From the NCBI RefSeq assembly GCF_025244905.1, contig NZ_CP104285.1, forward strand, positions 2,418,001 to 2,482,000: DNA of 64,000 nt. Reading direction: 5' to 3'. The notes under the pieces are model-generated. The model was not told the DNA's origin. It saw only the letters and a program-made list of their open reading frames with translations, and ran no database searches. Below are positions 36,438-45,487 of the stretch, piece after piece; positions within the stretch are counted from its first letter, which is position 1; each line of letters opens with the position of its first letter. The DNA comes from Enterobacter mori. Its GTDB lineage: Bacteria; Pseudomonadota; Gammaproteobacteria; Enterobacterales; Enterobacteriaceae. Both the position numbers and the translations under genes were made by a program.

Positions 36438-36718
36438 GGTTATAACCCTTTCAGTTTTATTATTGTGAACAGTAATAACAGCACAGCTGTTTTGACCTGA
36501 CAAATAACGAAACACTATCAGGTTATTCTAAAGCAGAGTTTATTGCTGCTTTTCCAGCCAGGAAAAAAAGGCGATTTGCCTTAAGTGCCATTATTCGTCA
36601 AGCACAACCGTCGCGATCAATGCCGTAAGAAATCGGCCCTTTTGGCGTCTCCTCAGCCGTTTGTTTGCGTCCCGGTTTCGTTAAAGTAACGGTGTGAAGA
36701 AGTCTATGGGACCAAATC
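36438..36718. promoter_or_regulatory. Divergent region between the dppA-like gene and srfABC
   Basis: 281 bases with no gene. It must hold both promoters. I see AT-rich stretches near the dppA-like start, but no operator I can name. In Salmonella srfABC expression depends on SsrB; no such site can be recognised by eye here. Confidence 0.4.
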
Positions 36719-38053
36719 GTGGCAAAAACACTTTTACGCAGCGGTAATCTGGATGATTTTCAGGCCGTTGGCGGCGGCGGACAGGCCGTTTTTGAATCAG
36801 CGTTGCAAATCCGTGAAGCGCTTCGGCTGCGCAAACAGCAGGCTATTGTCGACTGCCTGGCCATTCCTCAGGTGAACGATGGCGGCGATCGCGTTGACTG
36901 GTATTCCCCCGTTGACGGAACGGTATCCAGTTGGAAAGCCGCAGAGGAGGATGAACGATACCGCGCCCTGCGCTACCTGGAGAACACTCTGGCCAGCGTG
37001 GAATCGTTGAGTAAAAAGTGTCTGCAATCACCGAAAACCGCGCAACAGCTGTTTGGTTCCCTGCTGTCTAAAACCTTCCAGTTCCCCGGCGAAAACTTCC
37101 TCTATCTGGTCGATGGTAAACCGGTGCTCTGCTTTTGGGGCTTTGTGAACCTTAACGAGAACGCCCGTGACGATGTGCTTGATTGCCTGAGGGAATCGCT
37201 GATCCCGGAACCTGCGCCCGTTGTCATTGACGATCCCGAGCCGGAGCCCGAGCCCACGCCGGTGATTACCTTTGAACAAGCCGATGAGCCGCTCGTTACG
37301 CCCGCGACCAACGTGCGCATCACCGAGGACGACCTGTACGAGCCAGAACCGCCTCGCGTAATTGTGCCACCTGTAACACAAGAACCGGTCCCCGAGATTG
37401 TGCCGAAAAAGCGCCGCGTCCCCCTGTGGTCATTGCCCGTCGCAGCGGTAATTGTTGCGGCAATAGCGACCCCATTACTCTGGCCAAAACAGGCCCCCTC
37501 TGCTGAACCTGTCGCCGTTCCGGCAGCACCTGTTGCCATTGCGCCAAAACCCATTAAACCGGTGGAACAGCTTGCCATGAACCTTCCTCTGCACCAGGCC
37601 GAAGTGCTGGAGCCGAAGGTACAAGCGCCTGTCGCAAAACCAGAGCCTGTCGTGATTGCCGCGATCCCGAAAGATGCCATGGTGATGGAGGCAAATCAGG
37701 TTAAAGCGGGCTCGACACGGTTCCTGAACGGGACCTGGCGCGCCCTTCTCGACGTGAAAGATCTGGTCACCGGCAAGCCGCCGTCACTGCGCTACCAAAT
37801 ACAGAATAATAAAGGCACTGCGCGCGTGGTTCACGGTGACAACATCGTTTGCCGCGTCGAGGTGTTTTCCGGGCTGCACAGCAACGGTGAGTTGCTGATT
37901 AAAACGCGCGGCAACGCCCGCTGCACGGACGGTTCACGCTATCCCATGCCTGAAGTCGCCTGCAAAGCAGGTACCAGCGATGTGGCGGAATGTAGCGCAC
38001 GTTATGATGCCAACACCGTCGTTCCACTGACGTTCAAGAAAGCAGGTTCGTGA
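36719..38053 (+). CDS. srfA: SrfA family protein
   Basis: 444 residues; GTG start (the nearby ATG at 36706 is out of frame). N-terminal domain of about 150 residues with VDWYSPVDGTVSSW and FLYLVDGKPVLCFWGFV, then an acidic proline-rich linker with EPEPEPTP, one membrane helix at about residues 234-256 (PLWSLPVAAVIVAAIATPLL) and a second Ala/Pro-rich linker. A C-terminal domain (from about 320) contains three or four cysteines (ICRVEVF-type and ARCTDGS, EVACKAG, AECSAR), likely periplasmic. First gene of srfABC, named in Salmonella as SsrB-regulated. Biochemical function unknown. Confidence 0.85.
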   Translation: MAKTLLRSGNLDDFQAVGGGGQAVFESALQIREALRLRKQQAIVDCLAIPQVNDGGDRVDWYSPVDGTVSSWKAAEEDERYRALRYLENTLASVESLSKKCLQSPKTAQQLFGSLLSKTFQFPGENFLYLVDGKPVLCFWGFVNLNENARDDVLDCLRESLIPEPAPVVIDDPEPEPEPTPVITFEQADEPLVTPATNVRITEDDLYEPEPPRVIVPPVTQEPVPEIVPKKRRVPLWSLPVAAVIVAAIATPLLWPKQAPSAEPVAVPAAPVAIAPKPIKPVEQLAMNLPLHQAEVLEPKVQAPVAKPEPVVIAAIPKDAMVMEANQVKAGSTRFLNGTWRALLDVKDLVTGKPPSLRYQIQNNKGTARVVHGDNIVCRVEVFSGLHSNGELLIKTRGNARCTDGSRYPMPEVACKAGTSDVAECSARYDANTVVPLTFKKAGS

Positions 38054-38057
38054 TCCT

Positions 38058-41039
38058 ATGCTGGTAACTCTTTGCGACTATAAACAGAGCGTCACGCTCA
38101 TTGCTAACAGCGGCGTACAGTTCCTTGATTTTGGCCTGACCCCGCAGGATACCGCCAGCAATGGCCGTTTCGTGCGTAAAACGGCAAATGGCCCGCTGCT
38201 GCGTCTTGATTTCGACCTGGTGAACGGCCGTTATACGCTCCCGGCGAGCGGCGGCAGCCAGCCGGAGGTGGTGAAGCCGGAAAGCACCATTCCACTGCAT
38301 CAGTCTCTGACGGTACTGGACGGCGTCTGGCTCCCGCTGCCGTTCCTGCGCTTTAATCCCCCGCGCACCTTCGTTGATGGCCCGGACAACTGGGCTCGCG
38401 TGCAGGTGCGTAAACTGGATACCCCGGATGCGGCAGGCAATACGCATCGCGTAACCCTCGCGCTCGACAGTCAGATTGCAGAACACGCCACTTCCGCGCT
38501 GTCTCCTGTCGAAAACGACATTCTGAACGGCACCCGTTTCGCCCTCGCCTGGCGCGATGAGGAAGTGGAAAACTTCCTCGATCAGACCTGGATTGACGGC
38601 TGGCTGCGCGAAGCCTTTACCCAGTTTGCGGACGGTGTTGAAAAACGCTCTGAACGCGAGCTGCACCAGGCAATGCGCAGCTTTGAATATCAGGCGCACT
38701 GGCTCAATCTCCTGTCGATGCTCGGCGAGCAGTTGACCGTGCCTGAAGTGAAATTTGTCACCCACACGCTCAGCACCCCTGCCATTCCGGTCGACCTGAT
38801 CCTCGACGTGGGCAACACCCACACCTGCGGCGTCATTATTGAAGATCATGGTGATGCGAACGATGGGCTGCGCCAGACCGCCGAGCTGCAGGTTCGCTCG
38901 CTAAGCGAGCCGCAGTTCCTGAATGAGCCGCTCTTCACCAGCCGCCTGGAGTTCTCCGAAGCGCGTTTCGGCAAGCAGCACTTTTCCGTGGAAAGCGGCC
39001 GTGAAGATGCCTTCGTCTGGCCGTCAATCGTGCGCGTGGGAGACGAAGCGCGCAAACTGGCGATGCAGCGCCTGGGCACCGAAGGCAACAGCGGCATCTC
39101 CAGCCCGCGTCGCTACCTGTGGGACGAAACCCCGGTGGTTCAGGACTGGCGCTTCAGCCAGATGAACAGCAAAACCCAGCGTGAACCGCTCGCGACCGCG
39201 TTCCCGCTGATGAACCTGATGAACGATGACGGTGAGCCGCTCTTCACCCTGCCTCAGGATGAACGCCTGCCGGTATTTTCGCCGCAGTATAGCCGCAGCA
39301 CGTTAATGACCCATATGCTCTGTGAACTGCTGGCACAGGCGCTGGGGCAGATCAACAGCGTTGCCACGCGCTTGCGCCTGGGCTTCCCGGCGTCGCCGCG
39401 TCAGCTACGCACGCTCATTCTTACCCTGCCCTCGGCCATGCCGAAACAGGAGCGTGAGATTTTCCGTCGTCGCATGTTTGAAGCCATTGCTATCGTCTGG
39501 AAAGCGATGGGCTGGCACCCGCAGGATGAAGATTTTGCCAGCCGCAAACAGCAGGAAAAAAGCGTGGTGCCGGTACCTGAAATTCAGATGGAATGGGACG
39601 AAGCCAGCTGCGGCCAGCTGGTCTGGCTATATAACGAAGCCATCTCCCATTTCGGCGGCCAGACGGAAGCGTTCTTCGCCTCCCTCGCCCGTCCGGATCG
39701 TGAGCCTGAACCGGGCGTTCAACCCGGGCGTTCGCTGCGCGTGGCCTCCATTGATATTGGCGGCGGTACGACCGATATGGCGATTACACACTATCAGCTA
39801 GACGACGGTTCCGGTAACAACGTCAAAATTACCCCGCAGCTGCTGTTCCGCGAAGGGTTTAAGGTAGCGGGAGACGACACGCTGCTGGACGTGATCCAGC
39901 GCTATGTGCTGCCTGCGCTGCAAACCCAGCTGCAGAAATCCGGGATTGCGGACGCTTCCCTGCTCATGGCGTCGCTGTTTGGCGATTCCGGACGCATTGA
40001 CACGCAGGCCGTGCTGCGCCAGCAAACGGCGCTTCAGCTGTTTATGCCGGTTGGTCATGCAATCCTCGCCGCGTGGGAATCCAGCGATATTGACGATCCG
40101 CTGGCCGGGCTGCATGCCACCTTTGGCGATCTCCTTGTGCAAAAACCGACGCGCAACGTCCTGAACTATCTACAGCAGGCAATCGACCATGCGCTGCCCA
40201 CGGGGTCAGAAGCGTTCGATCTCTTTGCCGTTCCGCTGCACGTTAATTTCCGCGAGATGCAGGATGCAATGCTGGCCGGACAGTTCACGCTGGCGTCCCC
40301 CCTTCATGCGGTGTGCGAGGCCATTTCCCATTACAGCTGCGATATTTTGCTGATCACGGGCCGCCCGGGCTGCCTTCCGGGTGTTCAGGCGCTCATTCGC
40401 CACCTGCAGCCGGTGCCGGTCAACCGCATCGTCTGGCTGGATAAGTATCAGGTGCATGAATGGTATCCGTTCAGCCAGCAGGGGCGTATCGGCAATCCGA
40501 AATCTACAGCCGCCGTCGGCGCCATGCTGTGCAGCCTGGCGCTGGATCTGCGCCTGCCGCGCTTTAACTTTAAGGCAGCCGACATTGGCGCATACTCGAC
40601 AGTTCGCTACCTGGGCGTGCTGGATAACACCATCAATACCCTGCGTGAAGAGAACGTCTGGTACCAGGATATCGATCTCGATAAGCCGGGCGCGAAGCTG
40701 GATGCCCGGCTCCATTTCCCGCTGCGCGGGAACGTCACGCTCGGCTTCCGCCAGCTTGCAAACGCCCGCTGGCCAGCGACGCCGCTGTATACCCTGAGCA
40801 TTAACTCTGCCGAACTGGCAAAAACCATTGCGGGTGACGGCGTGCTGAACGTGCGCCTGAAGCTGCGTGGCGGCAGCAAGCACGAAGGGCCTGAGTCCTT
40901 CGAGCTCAGCGACGCCTGGCTGCAGGACGGCACGCCGGTTCCCCCGGATGCACTGACCTTTAAACTGAATACCCTGGCCGATCGCCGACATAGCGGCAGC
41001 CACTACTGGATTGACAGCGGGAGCGTATACCTGAAATGA
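38058..41039 (+). CDS. srfB: SrfB family protein, actin/Hsp70-fold ATPase candidate
   Basis: 993 residues, large and soluble. Two motifs fit the actin/Hsp70/sugar-kinase superfamily: phosphate-1-like LILDVGNTHTCGVIIED with Asp250 and phosphate-2-like ASIDIGGGTTDMAIT with Asp566, about 316 residues apart. A later ILLITGRPGCLPGVQALI (about residue 765) resembles the adenosine motif. The C-terminal 200 residues look beta-rich. SrfB proteins are listed as virulence-associated on the basis of regulation; activity is not established. srfC starts within its stop codon (ATGA). Confidence 0.87.
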   Translation: MLVTLCDYKQSVTLIANSGVQFLDFGLTPQDTASNGRFVRKTANGPLLRLDFDLVNGRYTLPASGGSQPEVVKPESTIPLHQSLTVLDGVWLPLPFLRFNPPRTFVDGPDNWARVQVRKLDTPDAAGNTHRVTLALDSQIAEHATSALSPVENDILNGTRFALAWRDEEVENFLDQTWIDGWLREAFTQFADGVEKRSERELHQAMRSFEYQAHWLNLLSMLGEQLTVPEVKFVTHTLSTPAIPVDLILDVGNTHTCGVIIEDHGDANDGLRQTAELQVRSLSEPQFLNEPLFTSRLEFSEARFGKQHFSVESGREDAFVWPSIVRVGDEARKLAMQRLGTEGNSGISSPRRYLWDETPVVQDWRFSQMNSKTQREPLATAFPLMNLMNDDGEPLFTLPQDERLPVFSPQYSRSTLMTHMLCELLAQALGQINSVATRLRLGFPASPRQLRTLILTLPSAMPKQEREIFRRRMFEAIAIVWKAMGWHPQDEDFASRKQQEKSVVPVPEIQMEWDEASCGQLVWLYNEAISHFGGQTEAFFASLARPDREPEPGVQPGRSLRVASIDIGGGTTDMAITHYQLDDGSGNNVKITPQLLFREGFKVAGDDTLLDVIQRYVLPALQTQLQKSGIADASLLMASLFGDSGRIDTQAVLRQQTALQLFMPVGHAILAAWESSDIDDPLAGLHATFGDLLVQKPTRNVLNYLQQAIDHALPTGSEAFDLFAVPLHVNFREMQDAMLAGQFTLASPLHAVCEAISHYSCDILLITGRPGCLPGVQALIRHLQPVPVNRIVWLDKYQVHEWYPFSQQGRIGNPKSTAAVGAMLCSLALDLRLPRFNFKAADIGAYSTVRYLGVLDNTINTLREENVWYQDIDLDKPGAKLDARLHFPLRGNVTLGFRQLANARWPATPLYTLSINSAELAKTIAGDGVLNVRLKLRGGSKHEGPESFELSDAWLQDGTPVPPDALTFKLNTLADRRHSGSHYWIDSGSVYLK

Positions 41040-43210
41040 CTGCGACGACTGCCACCACTCAGGCCTTAATCGGGTGGATTAACGACACGCGCCTGCACGC
41101 TCCCATGCTGGATAACGATGCTGATGCCCTGCTGTCACGGGTCACGTCCGCCCAGGCGCGTGAGCAGGCCATTGATCGTGCCCTCCTGAGCCAGAGCAGC
41201 ATTGGGCTGTACGGCCATTCACAGGCGGCGAAATCGCATTTACTCACGTCACTGTGCGGCAGCGGTAACGGTCGGCTGAACGTTTCACCCGGCCAGCGCA
41301 CGTTCGACTATTTTTCACATATCAATCCCGGCCATGCGGCAACGAATATGGCCATTCGCTTCACTCGCGAACAGCGGGATAGTGCCGATGAGGCGTTTCC
41401 GCTGCGTCTGCGACTGGTGACCGAAGCCGAACTGGTCCAGCTGTTTATTGCTCGCACCACCCTGCACCCGCAGATCCGCCCGGTGGATAAATCCGTGATT
41501 GAAACGAGGCTGGAGAAGTGGCGCGCCTTGCGTCAACCGCAGGGCGTTCCGGGGATCACCGCGCAGGAGGTGGGTGCAATCGCCCGTTTCTGGCAGAGCA
41601 CCGTTCCCGGTGGGAAACAGCAGATGGACGATGCCCTGTGGCACCAGTTCGCGCAGCTGATCCCGTCGCTCGATCTCAGCACGCGCGCCAGCGTCTGGTC
41701 ACTGCTGTGGGGAGAGCAACAGGAGTTAACCCAACAGTGGCTTAAGCTCGCCCACATTCTGCATCAAACCAGCCATGCCACGCTGCTTGCGGCCCCCCTT
41801 AGCCTGCTGGTGGATAATTTTGGTCTGCCGAGTGAAGGTTTCCTGACTTACGGGGCGTTGACCGCACCGGAGGCGCAGGAAGCGCTGCTGCACCCGATCA
41901 GCGAGGGTGACGTGCTAAATGCCATCAGCATTCCCGTTGATATCCTCGCCTTCCTTACCCGTGAGCTGGTGCTGCCGGTAGAGGGATGCGTAATTGATAA
42001 TGTTGATATTATTGATATTCCTGCGCTGTCTGACGACGGAGCTCCGTTGATGACGCAGGCCAAATGCCTGTGGCTGCTGGAACATTATCGTCAGCAGCTT
42101 CAGCCCGATGTACTGGTCATTTGTAACGCCACCGCGCATCATCAGCAGACGGCCAAAACCGCGCGAACCCTTCAGAACTGGGTCAAAGAGACGCAGCCAG
42201 CGGAAGAAGCCGCTCTCCCGGGTCTCGTGTGGGCAATTACGCCGCACGACGCGCGTTTTACAACGAAACAGAATCTGGATGAAGCCGTCCAGCACCTGCT
42301 CGGCCAGCCGGGAATGCGCTGGGGTACGCTACAGGCGCTGGACAGCCACAGCATGCAGCGCATGATTGAGTGGCTTTCTCAGGCCACGCTGCCGTCTCAG
42401 CGTCACAAGCGGCTCCATAAGCTAAAAACACTTTTACAGCAGGATCTGGCGGCGCTCATGCACCCTTACCTTGCGCCCCTCACTCAGGATACAGGCGGAA
42501 GACGTTCTCAGGCCGAAAATATGGTGAGAATGCTGCAAAGTAGCGCCGCACGCCACGGTGAACTGCTTGAAGGACTCTTACCACCGCTCAAAGCCTTTGA
42601 AACACTGCTTGCAGTTCAGCAGCCGCGCGAGGAGCAGGTCAATGGGTTGTTCACCGACGTTATTGACCTGTTCGCGGAAAATACGCAGGAAAGCACTGGC
42701 ACCGTTCAGACCAAAGATAAAGCACGCCTCGCGCACAAGGTGTGGATTAGCCATCTGCGTCAATGGAGCCGCAACGATGCCGCCGCCGCCCGGTTAGGCC
42801 TTGAATCGGCGGTTTTACAGCAGGTTGCCGATGTGCTCGTCGTCGCCAGTTACCGCCTGGATTTACCTCAGAAGCTGCAGCGGATCGTTGAGACGGATAA
42901 AAGCAGCGCTGCGCAACTGCATGCGGTGATGGGCAATTTCATTGGCTGGCTGGGCTACGACAGCATGCCGGTTTCCGAGCGTCCTGCAAGCCGCATCCGT
43001 AAAGGCCAGGCAATCTTTGTTACGCCCGTCCCGAGCAGTGCCACCCCACGTCTCGCGCGTCTGGGCGAGCAACCCGTCCATGCCGCAACGGCATATGTGT
43101 ACGACTGGCTGGTTGCGCTTTATAGCCGCGCGATTGAAAACATCAGCTATCAGCACCCGCATGATGTTCAACCTGGCGCGCGTCAGGCCTTACACGCATT
43201 ATTGCGCTGA
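41036..43210 (+). CDS. srfC: SrfC family protein, P-loop/dynamin-like candidate
   Basis: 724 residues, annotated in the family as a putative virulence factor. Residues 60-67 GHSQAAKS have the spacing of a Walker A motif (GxxxxGKS) with Ala in place of the second Gly. VDIIDIPALSDDGAP (about residue 325) could be the G3/Walker B segment and LVWAITPHD the G4-like segment. The remainder is strongly helical, as in dynamin-like GTPases and in GTPases that act on membranes. Four-base overlap with srfB. No signal peptide or membrane helix. Confidence 0.83.
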   Translation: MTATTATTQALIGWINDTRLHAPMLDNDADALLSRVTSAQAREQAIDRALLSQSSIGLYGHSQAAKSHLLTSLCGSGNGRLNVSPGQRTFDYFSHINPGHAATNMAIRFTREQRDSADEAFPLRLRLVTEAELVQLFIARTTLHPQIRPVDKSVIETRLEKWRALRQPQGVPGITAQEVGAIARFWQSTVPGGKQQMDDALWHQFAQLIPSLDLSTRASVWSLLWGEQQELTQQWLKLAHILHQTSHATLLAAPLSLLVDNFGLPSEGFLTYGALTAPEAQEALLHPISEGDVLNAISIPVDILAFLTRELVLPVEGCVIDNVDIIDIPALSDDGAPLMTQAKCLWLLEHYRQQLQPDVLVICNATAHHQQTAKTARTLQNWVKETQPAEEAALPGLVWAITPHDARFTTKQNLDEAVQHLLGQPGMRWGTLQALDSHSMQRMIEWLSQATLPSQRHKRLHKLKTLLQQDLAALMHPYLAPLTQDTGGRRSQAENMVRMLQSSAARHGELLEGLLPPLKAFETLLAVQQPREEQVNGLFTDVIDLFAENTQESTGTVQTKDKARLAHKVWISHLRQWSRNDAAAARLGLESAVLQQVADVLVVASYRLDLPQKLQRIVETDKSSAAQLHAVMGNFIGWLGYDSMPVSERPASRIRKGQAIFVTPVPSSATPRLARLGEQPVHAATAYVYDWLVALYSRAIENISYQHPHDVQPGARQALHALLR

Positions 43211-43240
43211 ACGCTGATTAACAATGTAGCCGCCTTTCTT

Positions 43241-43314
43241 GCCGGGTGGCGCTGCGCTTACCCGGCCTACATTATTCACCGTTGTAGGCCCGTGCAAGCG
43301 TAGCGCCGCCGGGC
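43241..43314. repeat. REP/BIME-type palindromic pair
   Basis: Inverted units GCCGGGTGGCGCTGCGCTTA and GCGTAGCGCCGCCGGGC around CATTATTCACCGTTG. It lies between the convergent srfC and the alpha/beta hydrolase gene and is the only structure there. Confidence 0.85.
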
Positions 43315-43330
43315 GAAACTTTTGCGCTCA

Positions 43331-44086
43331 TCACTCCGTCATACACCCGGCTAACGCCTGCGCCAGTGCGGACGGGTTCTCCCAGGACATGGAATGCCCC
43401 GCAGCAGGGATGATTTTCACCTCGACGCCTTTCTGTGAGAGCGCATTAAAATCATCATCAGGCAGAGACAGCTCGCCGAAGATCAACGTAACCGGACAGG
43501 CAAGCGACAGGAATTGTGTTGCCCAGTCAGGTTCAACACCGTGCACGAGGCTCGACGCGCCCCGCCAGACGGCATAAGGGGCATTGCTTTTCAGGCAACC
43601 CGCCCACGCCGTCGTTTCCGCGCTCAGCATGGCGTCATAGCCCTGCGTCAGAAACTGTTGCTCGGTTTGTGCTGCAATTGACCGGCTGAACATCCCCCCA
43701 CCCGCATGAAAATTGGGTTCTGAGACCATCAGTCCCTTCACTCGGCCCGCCAGCAGCCCCGCCGTTTCGATAGCAATGCTGCCGCCCATGCTGTGTCCGT
43801 ATAACCAGAAGGCATCCAGTTTAAGATGATCAATCAGTTCCGCCACAACGTGTGCCTGGTCGGTAGTCTTATAGCTGTAGTGCTCAGGCTTATCGCTGTA
43901 GCCGCTGCCGGGCAAATCGATGAGAATTGCTCTACGCGCGCCAAACAGCGGGTCAAGAACGACACGGGGATATTCATAGGAAGAGGCGCAGCCCAGGCCG
44001 TGAATGAACACCACGGGATCGCCGGTGCCGGGCAAGTCATGCCAGCGCACGGTGCAACCGGCCTGCTGCGAGTAAAAACTGTTCAT
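43331..44086 (-). CDS. Alpha/beta hydrolase
   Basis: 251 residues from MNSFYSQQ, with AAAGGAG five bases before that ATG. Alpha/beta-hydrolase fold: oxyanion-hole motif VFIHGLGC, nucleophile elbow LYGHSMGGS, acid in LIFGELSLPDDDF and catalytic His in AAGHSMSWE. Substrate cannot be told from sequence; esterases, haloperoxidase-like and acyl-transfer enzymes share this pattern. No signal peptide, so it is cytosolic. Confidence 0.87.
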   Translation of the reverse strand: MNSFYSQQAGCTVRWHDLPGTGDPVVFIHGLGCASSYEYPRVVLDPLFGARRAILIDLPGSGYSDKPEHYSYKTTDQAHVVAELIDHLKLDAFWLYGHSMGGSIAIETAGLLAGRVKGLMVSEPNFHAGGGMFSRSIAAQTEQQFLTQGYDAMLSAETTAWAGCLKSNAPYAVWRGASSLVHGVEPDWATQFLSLACPVTLIFGELSLPDDDFNALSQKGVEVKIIPAAGHSMSWENPSALAQALAGCMTE

Positions 44087-44172
44087 AAGCACTCCTTTTA
44101 CGATGCACTGTGTATTTATACAGTTATCGTATCTGGAATGCCATATTCAACTTTTAAAAATGGAAGCGTGCT

Positions 44173-44346
44173 TCAGAAAAGCGAGATCAGCAGCGCAACG
44201 GGAAAGCTCATTGGCCACGTTGAACCCACCAGAAAAGCACTGAGCAGGCGGATACGTTTGCGGTCTTTGGAGAGGAACCAGGTAATTAATGCGCAGATGG
44301 AAGCCATGATTGCGTAAAAAACCAACATCTTTTGATACAACGTCAT
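44173..44346 (-). CDS. ortT: Membrane toxin OrtT (YdcX)
   Basis: 57 residues from MTLYQKMLVFYAIM, exactly the E. coli OrtT length; the longer ORF start is not used. Two hydrophobic helices separated by the basic SKDRKRIR loop, with conserved ending TWPMSFPVALLISLF. OrtT is an orphan toxin of the GhoT type that damages the inner membrane and lowers ATP; in E. coli it aids survival under antibiotics that trigger the stringent response. No antitoxin gene is visible next to it. Confidence 0.92.
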   Translation of the reverse strand: MTLYQKMLVFYAIMASICALITWFLSKDRKRIRLLSAFLVGSTWPMSFPVALLISLF

Positions 44347-44507
44347 TCTGTATACCAGAGCCGAAAAAATAACCGCACGCAATATGCGTCATATGTTGAT
44401 ACAGATCAAGTTTTTTCATTACATAATAACCACTTAAATATTAAGGCTAATAACAACTGAGTATTTCGTATAACAAACAGGGAGCGCCCACCATTATCTT
44501 TATTGAT

Positions 44508-44530
44508 AACATGCATGCTAAATGCACTTT
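44508..44530. promoter_or_regulatory. NsrR-like binding site upstream of yeaR
   Basis: AACATGCATGCTAAATGCACTTT fits the NsrR palindrome (AAnATGCAT-nnT-AAATGCAnnTT type) with few deviations. It lies 61 bases upstream of the first yeaR start. E. coli yeaR-yoaG is controlled by NsrR (nitric oxide) and NarL/P (nitrate). I did not find a clean NarL 7-2-7 pair; CTGAGTA near 44458 is one possible half-site. Confidence 0.65.
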
Positions 44531-44590
44531 TTGATAAATTCTCTGTTCAGGAAAGGCGTCTAATAAGGGAAAACATTGATGGGAGGTAAT

Positions 44591-44917
44591 ATGCTACGCA
44601 TTCCGCAGAGTTGTATTCATACCCGCTCCACCCCTTTCTGGAATAAACAAACCGCACCCGCTGGCATCTTTCAGCGTCATCTCGATACGGGCACCCGTCC
44701 GGGCGTTTATCCTCGCCTGTCCGTTATGCAGGGTGCCGTCCTCTACCTGGGGTATGCTGATGAACAGGCCCCTGAGCCTGACAGTACCTTGCTTATCAAG
44801 GCTGGCCACTTCGGTGTTTTTCCCCCTGAGAAATGGCATCACATCGAGGTGATGAGCGACGACACGCTGTTCAATATTGAATTTTTCGTCGAACCAGAGG
44901 TGTTGAAGTCGCTTTAA
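44591..44917 (+). CDS. yeaR: YeaR-like DUF1971 protein, copy 1
   Basis: 108 residues from MLRIPQSCIHTRS; GGGAGGTAAT precedes this ATG, and the upstream ATG in frame would bury the ribosome site. Cupin-like DUF1971/TehB-associated fold: STPFWNKQTAPAGIF, YPRLSVMQGAV, FPPEKWHHIE. Very close to E. coli YeaR but lacks its C-terminal tail. YeaR is nitrate- and NO-induced and has been linked to tellurite, selenite or NO stress; its activity is unknown. First gene of yeaR-yeaR-yoaG. Confidence 0.9.
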   Translation: MLRIPQSCIHTRSTPFWNKQTAPAGIFQRHLDTGTRPGVYPRLSVMQGAVLYLGYADEQAPEPDSTLLIKAGHFGVFPPEKWHHIEVMSDDTLFNIEFFVEPEVLKSL

Positions 44918-44944
44918 GCGGCTTTTATTTACGAGGTAACCCAT

Positions 44945-45298
44945 ATGCTACGTATCCCTGAGAATTTTGTTCATACTCGCTCCACGCCTTTCTGGAACAA
45001 AGATACCGCTCCAAAAGCCCTCTTCACCCACCACAACACGAAAGCCAGCGTATATGGCCGTTTGTCCGTGATGCAGGGGGCGGTGCGCTATTTTGGCTTC
45101 CCAAACGCTGATGCGACAGAACCGGATCTAGAGTTGGTGATAGAAGCCGGATCGTTTGGCATCTCACCGCCGGAAAAATGGCACCGCATTGAGCTATTGA
45201 CTGACGATACCTATTTCAACATCGACTTTTTTGCCGATCCTGACGTTACGCTTCAGGGCGCGGGTATCGGCAAAGTGGTCAATACACATAAGGAGTAA
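44945..45298 (+). CDS. YeaR-like DUF1971 protein, copy 2
   Basis: 117 residues, a tandem paralogue of the gene 27 bases upstream. It shares STPFWNKDTAP, RLSVMQGAVRYFGF and SPPEKWHRIEL but has a shorter loop after residue 30 and keeps a C-terminal tail (GIGKVVNTHKE) like E. coli YeaR. yoaG begins 4 bases after its stop, so the three genes form one transcript. Confidence 0.9.
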   Translation: MLRIPENFVHTRSTPFWNKDTAPKALFTHHNTKASVYGRLSVMQGAVRYFGFPNADATEPDLELVIEAGSFGISPPEKWHRIELLTDDTYFNIDFFADPDVTLQGAGIGKVVNTHKE

Positions 45299-45302
45299 CC
45301 GC

Positions 45303-45485
45303 GTGGGTAAGGCAACGTACACAGTGACCGTGACCAACAACAGTAACGGCGTCTCGGTTGATTATGAAACAGAGGCCCCGATGGAGTTGCTCATCCCCGA
45401 CGTCGCCGCAGATGTGGTGAAAGATCTGGTGAATACCGTCCGCGCTTACGATACGGAAAATGAGCACGAGGTGTGTGGCTGGTAA
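45303..45485 (+). CDS. yoaG: YoaG small protein
   Basis: 60 residues from a GTG start (GTGGGTAAGGCAACG) preceded by AAGGAGTAACC; E. coli YoaG is also 60 aa and nearly identical (TVTVTNNSNGVSVDYET, ENEHEVCGW). It is a small dimeric beta-strand protein of unknown role that always follows yeaR. In E. coli the operon lies elsewhere, next to yeaQ-yeaS; here it is between ortT and patD. Confidence 0.92.
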   Translation: MGKATYTVTVTNNSNGVSVDYETEAPMELLIPDVAADVVKDLVNTVRAYDTENEHEVCGW

Positions 45486-45487
45486 AT

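Noticed and set aside
7640..43314. The four REP-type elements considered as a CRISPR array or insertion sequence ends
   Set aside because: They are isolated, far apart, palindromic and without spacers or transposase; they fit intergenic REP/BIME units.
44440..44475. NarL heptamer pair upstream of yeaR
   Set aside because: Only one half-site (CTGAGTA) comes close; a proper 7-2-7 arrangement could not be shown by eye, so it is not listed as a feature.
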